A stretch of DNA of 56,000 bases, from positions 794,001 to 850,000 of the forward strand of contig JACVTC010000035.1 in NCBI GenBank assembly GCA_016946835.1, read 5' to 3'. The stretch is from Neocallimastix lanati (nom. inval.) (taxonomy: Eukaryota > Neocallimastigomycota > Neocallimastigomycetes > Neocallimastigales > Neocallimastigaceae). The position numbers and the translations under genes were made by a program. Below are positions 27,740-40,116 of the stretch, piece after piece (the stretch's first letter is position 1; each line of letters opens with the position of its first letter). The notes beneath the pieces were generated by a model. The model saw nothing but the letters and a program-made list of their open reading frames with translations, was not told where the DNA came from and searched no databases.

Positions 27740-30640
27740 TTATATAAAATAATAAATATAAATAACTTGGAAGTAAACATAGACTTTATATCATCTACCG
27801 CTTATGAAGTATATAAGATGATATCAAGTATAAATATAAGTAATAGCAAGGATAGAATTCAAGAAATTAAGGATTCTCTTGAAAATACAAAATACAATCC
27901 AGATGAAAATATTTCCTAATCAATATTTATCTCAAATAAAAATTTAAAATTTAAAGGATTAGAAAATTTAAAGGTAGAAATCGATTTTACAGAAAAATTC
28001 CATTACCTGCACAAGGCAATTCCAGAGGGTCTAGCAACGAAAACTCACTTAATGGAGCACTAAAATAGTTGGGAAAAAACTATTGAATTACTAAATGAAA
28101 CTGCCCAACACTTGAAAAGATTAAGAGAAAAAAGTGGTAAACATAAGAAAGAAGAAGATACTAAACCTGAATCCAATCATTTAATTCCTGGACTTTAAAA
28201 AAATAATAAAATAATAAATAATAATAATCAAGATGACAACAAAAAAAAATTCCAAACCTCAAAAAAGGAAGTATAATGTTGGAATTGTGGTAAGCTTGGC
28301 CACTACAAAGAATGCTAACATAAATTAAAGATTAATACAATAATAATAAAAAGAAATAACAAAAATTATTATTAATTTAAAAAACATAAAGGGAGACAAA
28401 GTAAAATGCCTCAACAACGAAACAGAATATAAGGCCAATAATCATATGGAATACTTCTTTAAAGATTACAATGATACATATAATATAGAATCTAACAGCG
28501 CAACAAGAAGTATTCTTTCATTTAAGAATATAAGCTATCATAAAAAATCAAATAATAATATTAAAGAAAATAAAATAAATAATATAAATGAGAATATATC
28601 CTCATGGGCGCCAGATTCTGGTACAAGTTACCATATGACAGGAAATTAAAACGTTTTATCAGACTCAAAGTTTAAAAAATTTTTTTTTTTTTTTGCAAAT
28701 GAGTAATCTGTAAATTCTGAATATATCGGAGAACTTATAATGGATATATAAACGACAATAAAATTATATTAAAAAAATGTTTTGTATATATCAATTTTTA
28801 AAAAGAATTTAATTTCAATTGATAGTCTTTCAGACCAAAACTATAAAATAATATTTTATAAAAAGCAAGATATAAATCTTGCAACAATATACAACAGTAA
28901 AAATAATAAAGTATATACAATAAGTTCAAACAACTGCAAAATATACAATCAAACATAAATACCATTTAATAATAATAAAAATAAAGTTGTTTATAATAAT
29001 ATATCAAATGAAAAAGATTTTTTTGCATATTTAGCACAGAAGATTAAGACACTATAATTTAGGACCTCTCAGAAATAAACTTTATTAATAATAAACGTAA
29101 ATACAAAATATGTGCTAATCTAAATTAAAAATATTTTTATATCACAAAAGCGAAAAAATAGATCATCTGAACAATTTGAACTAATCCATTTGGTTTCTAT
29201 TTTAGATGACTACACTAGATTTGGTTGGGTATTCTTTATTAAATTCACAAGTGAAGTTTTCAAGTGCTCCGAAAATGGAACAATTCCATAAAAAATAAAT
29301 TTAATAAAAATATAAAATATATATATATATACGGATAATGGTATTGAATATACTAATTAGAAATTCGGTGATTTTTGTAACAAAAATGGTATTATCCATT
29401 AATTTTCCATATCTTATGAACCAAAACAAAATAGTAGAATAGATCGTTCACATGGCTCTTTACACCCCAATACAAGGGCTATGTTAAAAACCCTCAGTCA
29501 AGCAATGTTTTTTGGGAAGTTGCCATTAATATTGCAAATTTCATCCATAATAGAATGCCACATAAAAGTATTAATATTCCTTATGAATTATTATTTAATA
29601 AGAAAGCTAATTATAATAAATTCAAAGTCTTTAGATGTCAAGTCTTCTTTATGATTCCAAAACAATTTAGAAGAAAACTCTGTTACTCTGCTCTTTCGGA
29701 ATATTATTATGTTATGACTCAAACACCTCTACTTATTAGGTTTATGATATTACTAATAATAAAAATTTTATTTCTCGTTCAATGGTTTTTTGAAGATACT
29801 TATGGTAATATTTCTACTACTTTTTCCTCCTCCTCTTTAATAAATTAACACTGTATTATTAATCCGGGGAAGTACTGATATAGAAACTATTAACTTTAGT
29901 AAAATTAATATTAATAATAATAATAATAATAATTAAAATATGAATATAAAATACATATTGAATAAAATAAAATAAACCATAACAAATTAAACTAAAATAA
30001 ATTAAATAAAGATATAAATAAATTAAAATTAAAATTAATAACAATACAAATATATTAAATTAAAAAAATTAATTATATATTTTTTACTTTATTTTTTTTT
30101 ATTTTATAATATTAAATAAATTTTTATGATAATAAATAATATAATAATAAATATTTTATATCATATTTTATTTTTTAGATACATAATAGAATACACAGAA
30201 CAGAAAAATTTATAAACCATTTTTTATAATAGAGAAACTAATAATATAAACGACTTTACTCCATACAATAATTTATGTAATTACGATACAAATAATATCG
30301 AAAACTGCTATTACAATTTATCATTTTATTTTTTTAATTCTCAATATATATTATTACCCACCAAATAATTTAAATATTCCTCAAATTTTATATAACTTAT
30401 ATAAAAATTCTTTAAGTCCTGTTCCAAATGGTCACATAAATGATAATTTAAATAATCAAATTAATCCAGAGTATAAAAATGAAAAAATAAATTTAAATAA
30501 TTTTAATAAAAATTTAGACATTTTAAATGATAAATTAAATAATAATGTAAAGAATTCAAATACGAATAATAATTTAAATCAAGATAATCTTAATGTTAAG
30601 ATTGATCAAAGTAATCTGAACCCAGAAAATGATTTGGTTC
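27740..30640 (+). mobile_element. degenerate Ty1/copia gag-pol, plus strand
   Basis: In order: gag-like frame from about 27765 (STAYEVYKMISS, later KAIPEGLATKTHLMEH); a CCHC zinc knuckle at 28277-28315 (CWNCGKLGHYKEC); protease with WAPDSGTSYHMTGN at about 28605-28647; a protease-to-integrase segment (VLYISIFKKNLISIDSLSDQ, near 28785); integrase core with LDDYTRFGWVFFIKF (about 29202), TDNGIEY (about 29333) and NRMPHKSINIPYELLFNKKA (about 29550); then an Asn-rich linker (30350-30640). No reverse transcriptase follows. Many stops and frameshifts make it non-functional. The linker is interrupted at 30652 by a LINE-tail insertion. Confidence 0.9.
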
Positions 30641-30916
30641 TTAAACAAAAATTTTTTTTTAGACAGGGCTTCCATAAATTTATTAATTTTATTATAAAAA
30701 ATACATGTAGGTAAAAAGAACATTTGAAATTAAAAATAAAAATAAAAGTTAAAAAAATAAAAAATAAAAGAGCTCAAAAATACTATGTATTTCGGCAAGT
30801 TGTACTATAAGGGAATTTTCCCTTCATGTCAAATAAAAAAATAATAAAACCTAGAAGTAACATCTTTAAAAAAGATAGTGCGGTGTCCACTAAACTCTCT
30901 CCCTCTTAAACAAAAA
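30639..30916 (-). mobile_element. 5'-truncated LINE 3' end with tail and target-site duplication, copy 2
   Basis: Minus-oriented body about 30903-30661 ending in a short A-tail (T-run 30652-30660 on the plus strand). It is flanked by a perfect 13-bp duplication TCTTAAACAAAAA at 30639-30651 and 30904-30916. The body matches copy 1 at 26691-26925 through most of its length, including TTGCCGAAATACATAGTATT. The two copies are truncated within about 25 bp of each other. Confidence 0.85.
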
Positions 30917-31615
30917 CATCTCATTCCTTTTTATAATTTAAATCAGTAATATCTGTATCTCTTCCACCAAGAAGGAAGTTATATAATCGATACAACATCA
31001 CATATATATTTATATGCTCATTATTCAGAAAATTACTAATATTAACACGATTATCATCAATTGATCTATTCACTACCATTATTAGTAACGATACTATTAC
31101 TTTCATTATCAATAATATTAATATTCCAATTCTCACTATCAATACTATTACCATTATTAACAACACTATTCCTATTGTCATTAATATTATACTCTTCGTT
31201 ACTACTATCAGAATCAATACTTGATTCTATATTATTCATATCTGTGGTAATAATGTTTGCATTATTATTTGATATTGGACAATACTTACTAATTACAAAA
31301 AATGTTTCATAAAGAATTTCAAAATTCATAAAATATTTCATATGAAATTCCCGGAAAAGATGGCATTTAGAAAATTAATGTTCCAATCTAGAATTACTAT
31401 TTTCTCTATAACAACAAAGACACCGTTCTGGACAGTCGTCCTCAATCATATTGGTTGCTTTGGCAACATAAGCATCGAATTTATATCCAAATCTGGCATG
31501 AAGTACCTATCGGAAATTAATTCTATATTCAGAATAATTAATGTTGAGCTTTAAGTCATCTCTAATTTCAGAAATGTAACTTTTTACGAGATGCAACACT
31601 CTCATATATAAATGT
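30917..31615 (-). mobile_element. LINE ORF2 C-terminal relic A
   Basis: Minus frame: INYSEYRINFR, stop, VLHARFGYKFDAYVAK, a Cys/His finger (CPERC, later LEH, stop, FSKC), an Asn/Ser-rich tract, and the C-terminal motif YNFLLGGR shortly before the stop. It is homologous to relic B at 31799-33347 (RARSGYRLDARIAK, CPNFC...HWLIDC, FNFLLGGR). In-frame stops make it a relic; its 5' limit lies near the T-run at 31615. Confidence 0.8.
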
Positions 31616-31788
31616 TTTTTTCTTTTTTTTTTTTTTTCTTATTTATTTTATTTTATGTTTTTTAGTTTTTAGTTGTTAGTTGTTAATTGTTAGTTTTAGT
31701 TTTAGTTTTTATTTATAAAAAAAAAAATAAAATAAAATAAAATAAAATAAAATGGTGTTATAATTATTATAATTAATTATCGATTAAA
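31616..31788. other. AT-rich spacer between LINE relics
   Basis: TTAGTTTT-like and AAAAT units; no gene. Confidence 0.6.
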
Positions 31789-33357
31789 TAAAACAAAATT
31801 TTTTTTTTTTTTTTTTTTTTTTTAACGGCAGCAAACTTGTTTCATCTTTATTAATTAAATATATGATAAAATACATGTAATAAAAAGAAAAAAAGATAAA
31901 AAATAAACAAAAAATAAAACACAAAATAAAAAAAAAAAAATAATGGTATAATATATTCTAGTTTCATTTAATTAATATTTGTACGACTTCACAAGGGCAT
32001 TATTATACTGAAATATAATAATTAATTTTGACTTCGCAATGTTTATCATAATTTTAAGATACAAAATTATGATCTTCATTGGTTGCGCTAGCCCTGCTGG
32101 CCTGTCTTACTGTTTCCTCAGCATTGACGCTCTTGGTAGTAGTAGTACGATTCGATTTGAACCTATTGAACAAAGACCATTGCTGGCTAATAGCAATAGG
32201 TATAATCGATTGTAGAAGTGCCGCATTAACCACCAAGAACGGAGTATCAGAATAAGCACCTGATTTCATCTGGCACTTAAATAGATCCTTCCATTCCCTT
32301 GTACTGTTATTAATACTTCGACCTCCAAGAAGGAAATTAAACACACTAGAATCAATATACACATTATTTTCAATACTATTACTAACATTACTAAAAATAC
32401 TATTACTAATATTACTATAACTATTACTACTATTACTATTATTACTATTACTATTATTACTATTACTATTATTACTATTACTATTTTACTATTACTATTA
32501 TCATTAATACTATTAACTATATCATTTGTTAGGTTGCCACGGTTAAAAGCATTATATAAAAATAAAATTTTATCATTAACTTTATTACGAATATGATTGA
32601 AAAAAAGACAATCAATTAACCAATGACTTATCCAATGTTTATTACTTTTATAACAGGGACAAAAATTAGGACACATTTGATCTATTATTTTTGCAGTTTT
32701 AGCAATTCTAGCATCTAATCTATATCCGCTTCGTGCTCTCAATAGCCAATAGAAACCATATGAAAGATCAGGATATTCATAACAAAGTTTTATAAATTTT
32801 GATGTTTCTTCGAATTTGTTTTTGTCATAAAACTCAGCTTTAATAGAATTGATTTTCATATTTCTTTTCCAATAAAAATCCTTGATTTTATTATCGTTAT
32901 TACCTCTTTTCTCTAGTTTACGTTTAAGAGCTCTACTTTCTTTTGTCCATGTATATTTTCTAGATTTTGGAATATTATTAGGAAATAATACAATTTGAAT
33001 CTTTCCATTTATCAAAACATTTGACTTGAGACAAAGCATACTTAGCTGACAATGGAGGAATATTTAAATCTTTTGAAATAGAATATACATTAATAAATGA
33101 TTTGGCTTTTTGTATACCTGCAATCCATCTTAATCCTTTATTAATTAATTTCTGAGTATTATTTGTTCTAGCTTTATTGGAACCAAGTAAAGGCGCAAAG
33201 TAAGAGACTTTACTAAGTACATAGGAGTTAATTATAATCTTCTTAAATGGAATAGGAATTTTGGAATTTGAAAGAAATTTACTAACAGAAAAGAGAGCTT
33301 TAGTAACTTTAGAGTTAAGTAATTTAATAATAGGGTTCAACGATAAGTAAAACAAAA
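31789..33357 (-). mobile_element. 5'-truncated LINE copy B, C-terminal ORF2, poly(A) and target-site duplication
   Basis: The body is 33347-31824 on the minus strand with an A-tail of about 25 (T-run 31799-31823) and a 10-bp flanking duplication TAAAACAAAA (31789-31798 and 33348-33357). The coding remnant starts in the post-RT region (NPIIKLLNSKVTKALFS...INKGLRWIAGIQKAKS), shifts frame once near 33000-33040, and continues through RARSGYRLDARIAK and a Cys/His finger (CPNFC...HWISHWLIDC). It then runs into a CTATTA microsatellite (about 32380-32510) that breaks the frame, and resumes at FNFLLGGR to a stop at 32054. The 250-bp 3' UTR is unlike that of copies 1 and 2, so this is a different LINE family. 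Confidence 0.88.
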
Positions 33358-33407
33358 TAAAATAGTAATAATATTAAATATATTTTTTTTTATTATTATT
33401 TATGTTT

Positions 33408-33454
<47 letters not shown>

Positions 33455-34183
33455 TGAATGTATATGTATGTGTTTTATATATAGTAATTTTTATATTTTT
33501 TTCTATATTATTTATTTTATTATATATATATATAATTTTTTTTTTTTTTTTTTTTTTTTTTTGGAATTTTATTTGCTTTGTTGTTTAAACGAATTAATAT
33601 ATTAGTAGTAAATTTTAATTTTGTTCTAATTTTTATGAAATTTTTAATTTTAATTTTTTTTTTTTTTTTTTTTAATATTATAAATATTTAATTCTAAAAA
33701 TTATTTATAATATCTAAAAAATTATTTTAATTTATTTTCTTTTGATATTATTCATTATGATTATAATATTTTTTGTTAATAAATATATTTATTTTGTTAT
33801 CCTAATAACAATACTAATGAATTATAATTATAATTATACTTTTCAAGGTATCATATATTAAGAAACTAAAATTTATTAATTTTGATTATAAATAATTAAA
33901 TTTTAATCTTTATATATTTGTTTATATCACTATTTACTTTATTCTTTTCCATTTAACTAATAATTAAATTGTAGCAATATATATATATTTTATATATATA
34001 TATATTTATATATATATTTTTTTAGTTGTTATTTTTAATTTGTTCTTATATTTTTTTCTATTATTATTTTTTTTGTTTATTTAAATATTATAAATTTAAA
34101 AAAAGATAAAAAAAAATAATAGATTAAACGAAACAAACAAAAAATATATACGAAAAAAATAAAATAAAATAAGAAATAATCCC
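33358..34183. other. AT-rich intergenic region
   Basis: Contains a TTTA array (about 33405-33456), T-runs at about 33537-33562 and 33654-33673, and a TA-rich block near 33980-34020. No gene seen. Confidence 0.65.
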
Positions 34184-36703
34184 TTAATATGAAATTTGTA
34201 ATCTGACACTATTTTGTCTTCTATGATTAAATCTTTTAGAAGATTTTCTCAGTGGTTCCTTATCAGAAGATGATGTTGAAGATAGAGAAGGAGAAGTAGA
34301 AGGAGAAGAATTAGTTGAAGATGGTAAAATTGTACTATTTACTTCATTTTTTTCAATAAAGGTTTGACCATTCTTATTTGAAATAATTGTTGATGAAAGT
34401 ACCTTACCTTGATTATCCTTAGTCTGAAAATCTATTTTTCCTTTATTACCATCTTCTAAATTAAAAGAATAATATATTTTATCGTTTGAATTTAAATCTC
34501 TTATTATAATTTCTTTTCCATAATATTGATGAATACTATCATTTTCGTTACTATTTTTACCACTACTATTACTATTACTATCAGTATTATTCAAAGCCAA
34601 GTTCTGATTTCTTTCACCTCTATAAGAAGAAGTAGAATTCAAAATAGTATTAGTCGTAGTTGTTGCACTAATATTAGGTATATTATTGATATCAATATTA
34701 GTAGGAGTAAAATTAACAAGACTGGATCTTTTAATTTTTGATGTAGTAATAACTGATTCAGGCATTTTAGAAACTAATTTTGGATATTTAGTTTTATCTT
34801 TTTGTTTTAAAATTATGTTTTTCTTATTACTTTTATTCAATACATCACTACTATTTAAACTTTTAGTTAAACCAAACCGTTGAGTCATCGTTTTTCTTTT
34901 TGGATCTTTTTTATACCAATACCGTACAACACGATCACCTTTTTGTTGAGATAATGTATTGATAGTAAGAGGCATAGAAATTGTTTTTTCCTTTAAATTT
35001 TCCGAATTATTAGTAATAGTTCTATCTAAAGTAGATGAAACTGTAGTTAACGGGATATAAACATTTTTTGGTTTCTCTGGAAATTTATTTGAGTCATCAT
35101 TATTATTATTATTTAGAGAATAAAGTTCCATATCATTTTCACTATTCTTTAAGTTACAAAGTTTTTTGAATGAAAATGAATCAGGAGATTTACTTTTATC
35201 TTGTTCTGAAATTGCTATTGAAGAATTTAATTCTTTAATATCATTTGGAGAAGATTGTGCTTTAGTATTTGATGCTATATTATTTACAATTGAACCTTGA
35301 GATAAACGATGTTCTTCATTTAATTTTATATCTTCCTCTAATGAAACAGCTAGAGTAGTATAATCCGTTATACCATTATCATTTATGATAGCATATTGAT
35401 TCTTATTTTTTCTATTACTTTTCTTATTCTTTCTATTTTGTTTTATTTTGAATAACCTCCAAAAACTACTAATGGTTAAAATAATGTATCTAAAAACAAA
35501 AGCGATAGCTTCTTCTATTTTTATTAAAAATGATGAATGCGAAGAATTATTTAAAGAAGATGAATTCATTGAAGTTAATTCATGATTATCATCTTCAATA
35601 TTAATTACAGTAGTAAGTTCTGGAAAGATTAAATCTTGATTTAAATCTTGATTTAAATCTTGATTTGAATCTTGAACTTCATTAGAATCTATTTTATTTT
35701 CAGTATCAAGAGCTTTTAATTTTGCTAAAGTACTATTTTCATCACTATCAATTACATCAACAATATTACTAAAACGTACAGACTTTTTCTTCTTTGCCAG
35801 AACACTTTCACTATCATTTCCATCATCCGTTATTGAGTTCGCATATGAAAAAGTATAATTAGATCCTGAATAAACTGATATTGAATTTCTTAAAGGAGAA
35901 CAATTATTTATGTCTTCAATAAGAGCAAGGGCTGAATATGATCGAGTAGCCAATATTTGATGACCATGATTATTATAAACTAATGAAGATTGTGATGAAG
36001 GAGATGATGGTGATGATGGTGATGATGGTGAAACAGATCTAGGTAATTCTATTGCACCAGTTGAAAGCCTAAAAGTATTAATACCCTCAAAGCATGAAGC
36101 ACTAAACGCTGGTGGTTGAGATTGATTAAAAGTAGTCTCAGAAATTTCAGAATTTGCTTTATGTATTATTCCTTCATCCTCTGAAGATAATGTCATAACT
36201 TCATTACTAATTGTATTTGCATCAGCTACGTCCAAGATGGTATTATTATTTAAAACATCAATTGAAACATATTTTGTAGACTGTATGGGTGAACTAGTTG
36301 AAGATTCTTTTTCTGATGTTTTAACTTTATTTTCATTAGCTGATTTTTTCATAATAAGTGCTGATGGTAAATTATCATCATAACCATTCCCTAATGTTAA
36401 TAATTGTCGTTTTAAAATTTCTTTATTAGACAAACTAATTTCTAATTTATCATGACTTACGGAAGTATTAAATATTTGCTTCGGACTGTTTGCCACTGAT
36501 GAACAATCTATTATTCTAGATGTTGAAGAAGCAATATTATCTATAATTCTTTCATGCGGTAGAATTTCCCCAGAATTATCATTATTTTTTAACTCAGATT
36601 CCTCTACCATATCATCAAGTGAATCTAATTTTTTTGTTAGAAGTACAGGTTTTATTGACTTAGTATTAATAACATCAAAATTAATTAGTTTAGTTTCACT
36701 CAT
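34184..36703 (-). CDS. Ser/Asn-rich single-pass membrane protein with a PP1-docking RVxF motif
   Basis: Intronless, 839 residues, not assigned to a known family. Most of it is Ser/Asn/Asp-rich and probably disordered. Near residue 302 lies KKKKSVRFSNIVDV, which contains a canonical type-1 phosphatase docking motif, KSVRF (RVxF class). A hydrophobic segment at about 390-413 (IAFVFRYIILTISSFWRLF) is flanked on its C side by a dense Lys/Arg/Asn tract (KQNRKNKKSNRKNKNQ), as in a membrane anchor with a cytosolic basic edge. Short internal repeats occur (SPSSPSSPSS at about 230; DLNQ three times near 350). The last 150 residues include a more ordered block with YYGKEIIIRDLNSNDKIYYS. PP1 targeting to an endomembrane is the simplest reading but is inference. 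The ATG at 36703 follows an A-rich leader and no earlier in-frame start is seen. Confidence 0.8.
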   Translation of the reverse strand: MSETKLINFDVINTKSIKPVLLTKKLDSLDDMVEESELKNNDNSGEILPHERIIDNIASSTSRIIDCSSVANSPKQIFNTSVSHDKLEISLSNKEILKRQLLTLGNGYDDNLPSALIMKKSANENKVKTSEKESSTSSPIQSTKYVSIDVLNNNTILDVADANTISNEVMTLSSEDEGIIHKANSEISETTFNQSQPPAFSASCFEGINTFRLSTGAIELPRSVSPSSPSSPSSPSSQSSLVYNNHGHQILATRSYSALALIEDINNCSPLRNSISVYSGSNYTFSYANSITDDGNDSESVLAKKKKSVRFSNIVDVIDSDENSTLAKLKALDTENKIDSNEVQDSNQDLNQDLNQDLIFPELTTVINIEDDNHELTSMNSSSLNNSSHSSFLIKIEEAIAFVFRYIILTISSFWRLFKIKQNRKNKKSNRKNKNQYAIINDNGITDYTTLAVSLEEDIKLNEEHRLSQGSIVNNIASNTKAQSSPNDIKELNSSIAISEQDKSKSPDSFSFKKLCNLKNSENDMELYSLNNNNNDDSNKFPEKPKNVYIPLTTVSSTLDRTITNNSENLKEKTISMPLTINTLSQQKGDRVVRYWYKKDPKRKTMTQRFGLTKSLNSSDVLNKSNKKNIILKQKDKTKYPKLVSKMPESVITTSKIKRSSLVNFTPTNIDINNIPNISATTTTNTILNSTSSYRGERNQNLALNNTDSNSNSSGKNSNENDSIHQYYGKEIIIRDLNSNDKIYYSFNLEDGNKGKIDFQTKDNQGKVLSSTIISNKNGQTFIEKNEVNSTILPSSTNSSPSTSPSLSSTSSSDKEPLRKSSKRFNHRRQNSVRLQISY

Positions 36704-39700
36704 TTTTTTCTTAATTTTTTTTAATATTGTATACTAATGTTATTTATTAAATTCGTGTATTTTATATATATTTTTACTGATTTTAAATATTATAAATAAT
36801 TTCTGGTATTATTATTGTTATAAATATTTAACTATATTTATTTTATTCCATACATAATATTTACATATTTTAATAAATAACTTCTATACTTAATTTTTTT
36901 TTATATATTTATTTAAATTTTTTATTTTTATTTATAAAAAATTATTAATAACTTATCAAATTAAGTAAATAGTAGGTTTATTAATAAATTTCATATTAAA
37001 ATTAAGAATATTATTAATAAATAAAATTCTTAACTTTTTTTTAATAATGCGTTAATTATTTTTCATTAAGCTGTATTAAATTATTTCGTAAACCAAAAAT
37101 AATTAATACATAAGCTTTTTATAAATTCTTAATATTATGTCAATAATAAAAATATTTAATTTTATTTATTTATTATTTAATAAAACTAAAATTTTTAATT
37201 GTCCCAAATAGCGTTCCTTTCAAATTTTTATATAAACAATAAATAAAAATTAAATAAAATTTACATAATATTATTGAATACGAAAATCTGATTGTTATAT
37301 AATAATTTCTTTATGTGATTTTTTGATATTGAATAATATATATTTTTATTTTAATGATTAGTTTATTATCTTTTATAAATTCTAAAACAGTTTAATATAA
37401 TAAACTATTTATTAAATTTGATTCTAATTATACAATAAAATTATATTAATTTTTTTTATATTATTTGATTAATTATTAATAACTAATATCTTTATATATC
37501 ATATTAAAGAATACTTTTGAATATTATTTTTCCCACATTTATTGATATGTTAGTTTTGTTTCGTTTTGCTCTTTTGTATATATATAAATTGTATTTATCC
37601 AAAAAAAATATAAATTTTTCTTTAAATTATATTAATCAATAATATATTTATATATATAATGAAATTATTATATTAATCAATAATATAACAAATAAAAACT
37701 ATATAATTTTAATAGTACGAAAGTGTTTATGAATTAATATTTTTGAACGTAATTTTATTATCACTGTAATTAATTTGTATTACTAATTTTATACTTCCAA
37801 TATTCTATTAAATTTATAAATGTAATAGTTTATTAGATGTTTTAATATTAATTTGTAATTATTTTTTAGTTTTTAATATTTTTTTAATTTCAATCTTATT
37901 TTAATTGTATTGATTAATTATTATTTCTCTTATTTTTATTTTTAATATATATAATTAATATTTTTGATTATCACTTTTTATTTATTTATTCATTTATTTA
38001 TAATAAATTTTCTAAATGTATAATAAATAATATAAAGTAACAATATTAAAATCAAGCAATTAATTTTGATTTAAATTTTCATTAATATTAATTTAATTTC
38101 GGTATTAAAATTATTCCTTAATTTATTATTTTTATTTTTTTGAAGATTTTACGTTTTTTTTTTTTTTTTCCTTTTCATAAATAGTTAAATATTATTGCTA
38201 CAAATGTAATTAAATAAATAAATTACAAAAAGCATTCATTAAAAACAGAAATAGTTATTAATACAGAAAAAAAAAAAATTGTTTTTTAAAACAATGAATA
38301 AAATAATGTATAAATAAAAATAAGTAAACTATACTTTTAAAATATTAATAAATAATAGAACTATTATTAAAAAAAAGAAAAGAAAAGAAAAGTTTAAAAA
38401 AATATATATATATTATATTTTTAATAATAAATATAACTAAATCAATTTTATTTTTTTCTTTTCTTTTTTTCCCTTTCTATTATGTTTTACCTATAATATA
38501 ATAATTTTTTTTTTTTTTTTTTTGAAAAAAATAAAGTGATTTTATTTATTATTTATAATATAATAATAAAAAAAAATATTTAATAATAATTAATTATTAT
38601 TATTTTAACTTTTTTCAAAAAAAATTATTACAAAATAATAATAATAATTTTTTAGTTCAACGTTACTTTATTAATTTTTTTTTGTGTTTTACTTTATATA
38701 TAAAAATAAATACTTATAAATATAATATATTATAATATATTTTCTTTATATTTATAAATATATTCATTAATTATTAGGATATTATAATTTGAATTATTAT
38801 ATAGAAAATTATATTTTATATATTAACTTATATATTTTATATTTTATATATTAATTTATATATTTTATATTTATATTTATATTATATATGTAAATGCATT
38901 TGTAATAATAAAATTTTATATTAAACAGGTAAAGTTAAATCTAAAAAAAAATATTAATATTTAAAGAAAATTTTTAGCCCGATTTAATTATAATTATTTA
39001 ACATATATAATGTTTATAAATATATAAAATATATAAAATATAAAATATTTATATATAATTTATATATTTTTGATACTATTTTTTTAATTAATTTTTCTAT
39101 TAATTAATCTATTTATTCATTCATTTACAATATATTATAAATAGCTTATTACAAAACCAAATTTATATAAATTAAAATTTTATTTAAAATATATGATATA
39201 TCATATAATAAATCATATAATAAATATTATTAATTTTAAATATTATTAATCATTTACAAGACCATTTGTTTTATAGTAGAAATCAATATCGTTAAGAAAT
39301 ATAATAGCTAAAGATCTTCTACATATAATTTTAACTTCAATAACATCATTATATATTTCATTAATTATTATAATACTGTTGTTCCAAAATATATATAGAG
39401 TTTATGTATATAATGAGTATTTGTTGGATGATATCCATAGAAAAAAATTTTTTTTTCTTTTTTTTTACTTTTCCATTTTCTAATTTATTAGAATAAAATT
39501 CTATTTGTTATAAGTTTAATTAAATATTTATTTTTTTTTTTTCTTTTTTTGAATTAATATTTTCTTAAAGAAAAGTGTTTAATAAATTCAGATATATATT
39601 ACAGTTAATTTAGTAATATACAATGGAATACAATTTTGAAATACTCTTAAAAATAATTTTATTTATTATATAATCTTATAATTTATTAATTTTTTAAAAA

Positions 39701-40051
39701 ATAAAATATAAAATTAAAAAGAAAATGAAAATGAAAAAAAAAATTTTTTTTTTGTTTTACAGAAGTTTTATACTTTAGAACTTTATTTCATATCAAAAAA
39801 TTATATTAATATATTAATAGATAATTTTTACATTTAATCATTATATATTAATTATACTATTATTCTAATAATTAATATATTTTTAATATGATAAACTATA
39901 GAAATAAAGAAATATGATTCTTTACTCATAACTAAAAAATGACATCTAATAATACCAATAAAATTGATTTATATTATAAGTGTTAACTACATATTTTACT
40001 ATAATATTAAGCAGAATAATATATTTCTTTATTTGATATTAATATAAATAT

Positions 40052-40116
<65 letters not shown>

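Noticed and set aside
26693-30884. A 4.2-kb DNA transposon with ~235-bp terminal inverted repeats
   Set aside because: Each 'inverted repeat' ends in its own A-tail and has its own target duplication (14 bp and 13 bp), so they are two independent LINE 3'-end insertions in opposite orientation.
34526-34883. Plus-strand open frames within 34.2-36.7 kb
   Set aside because: They are antisense shadows of the long minus-strand Ser/Asn-rich gene.
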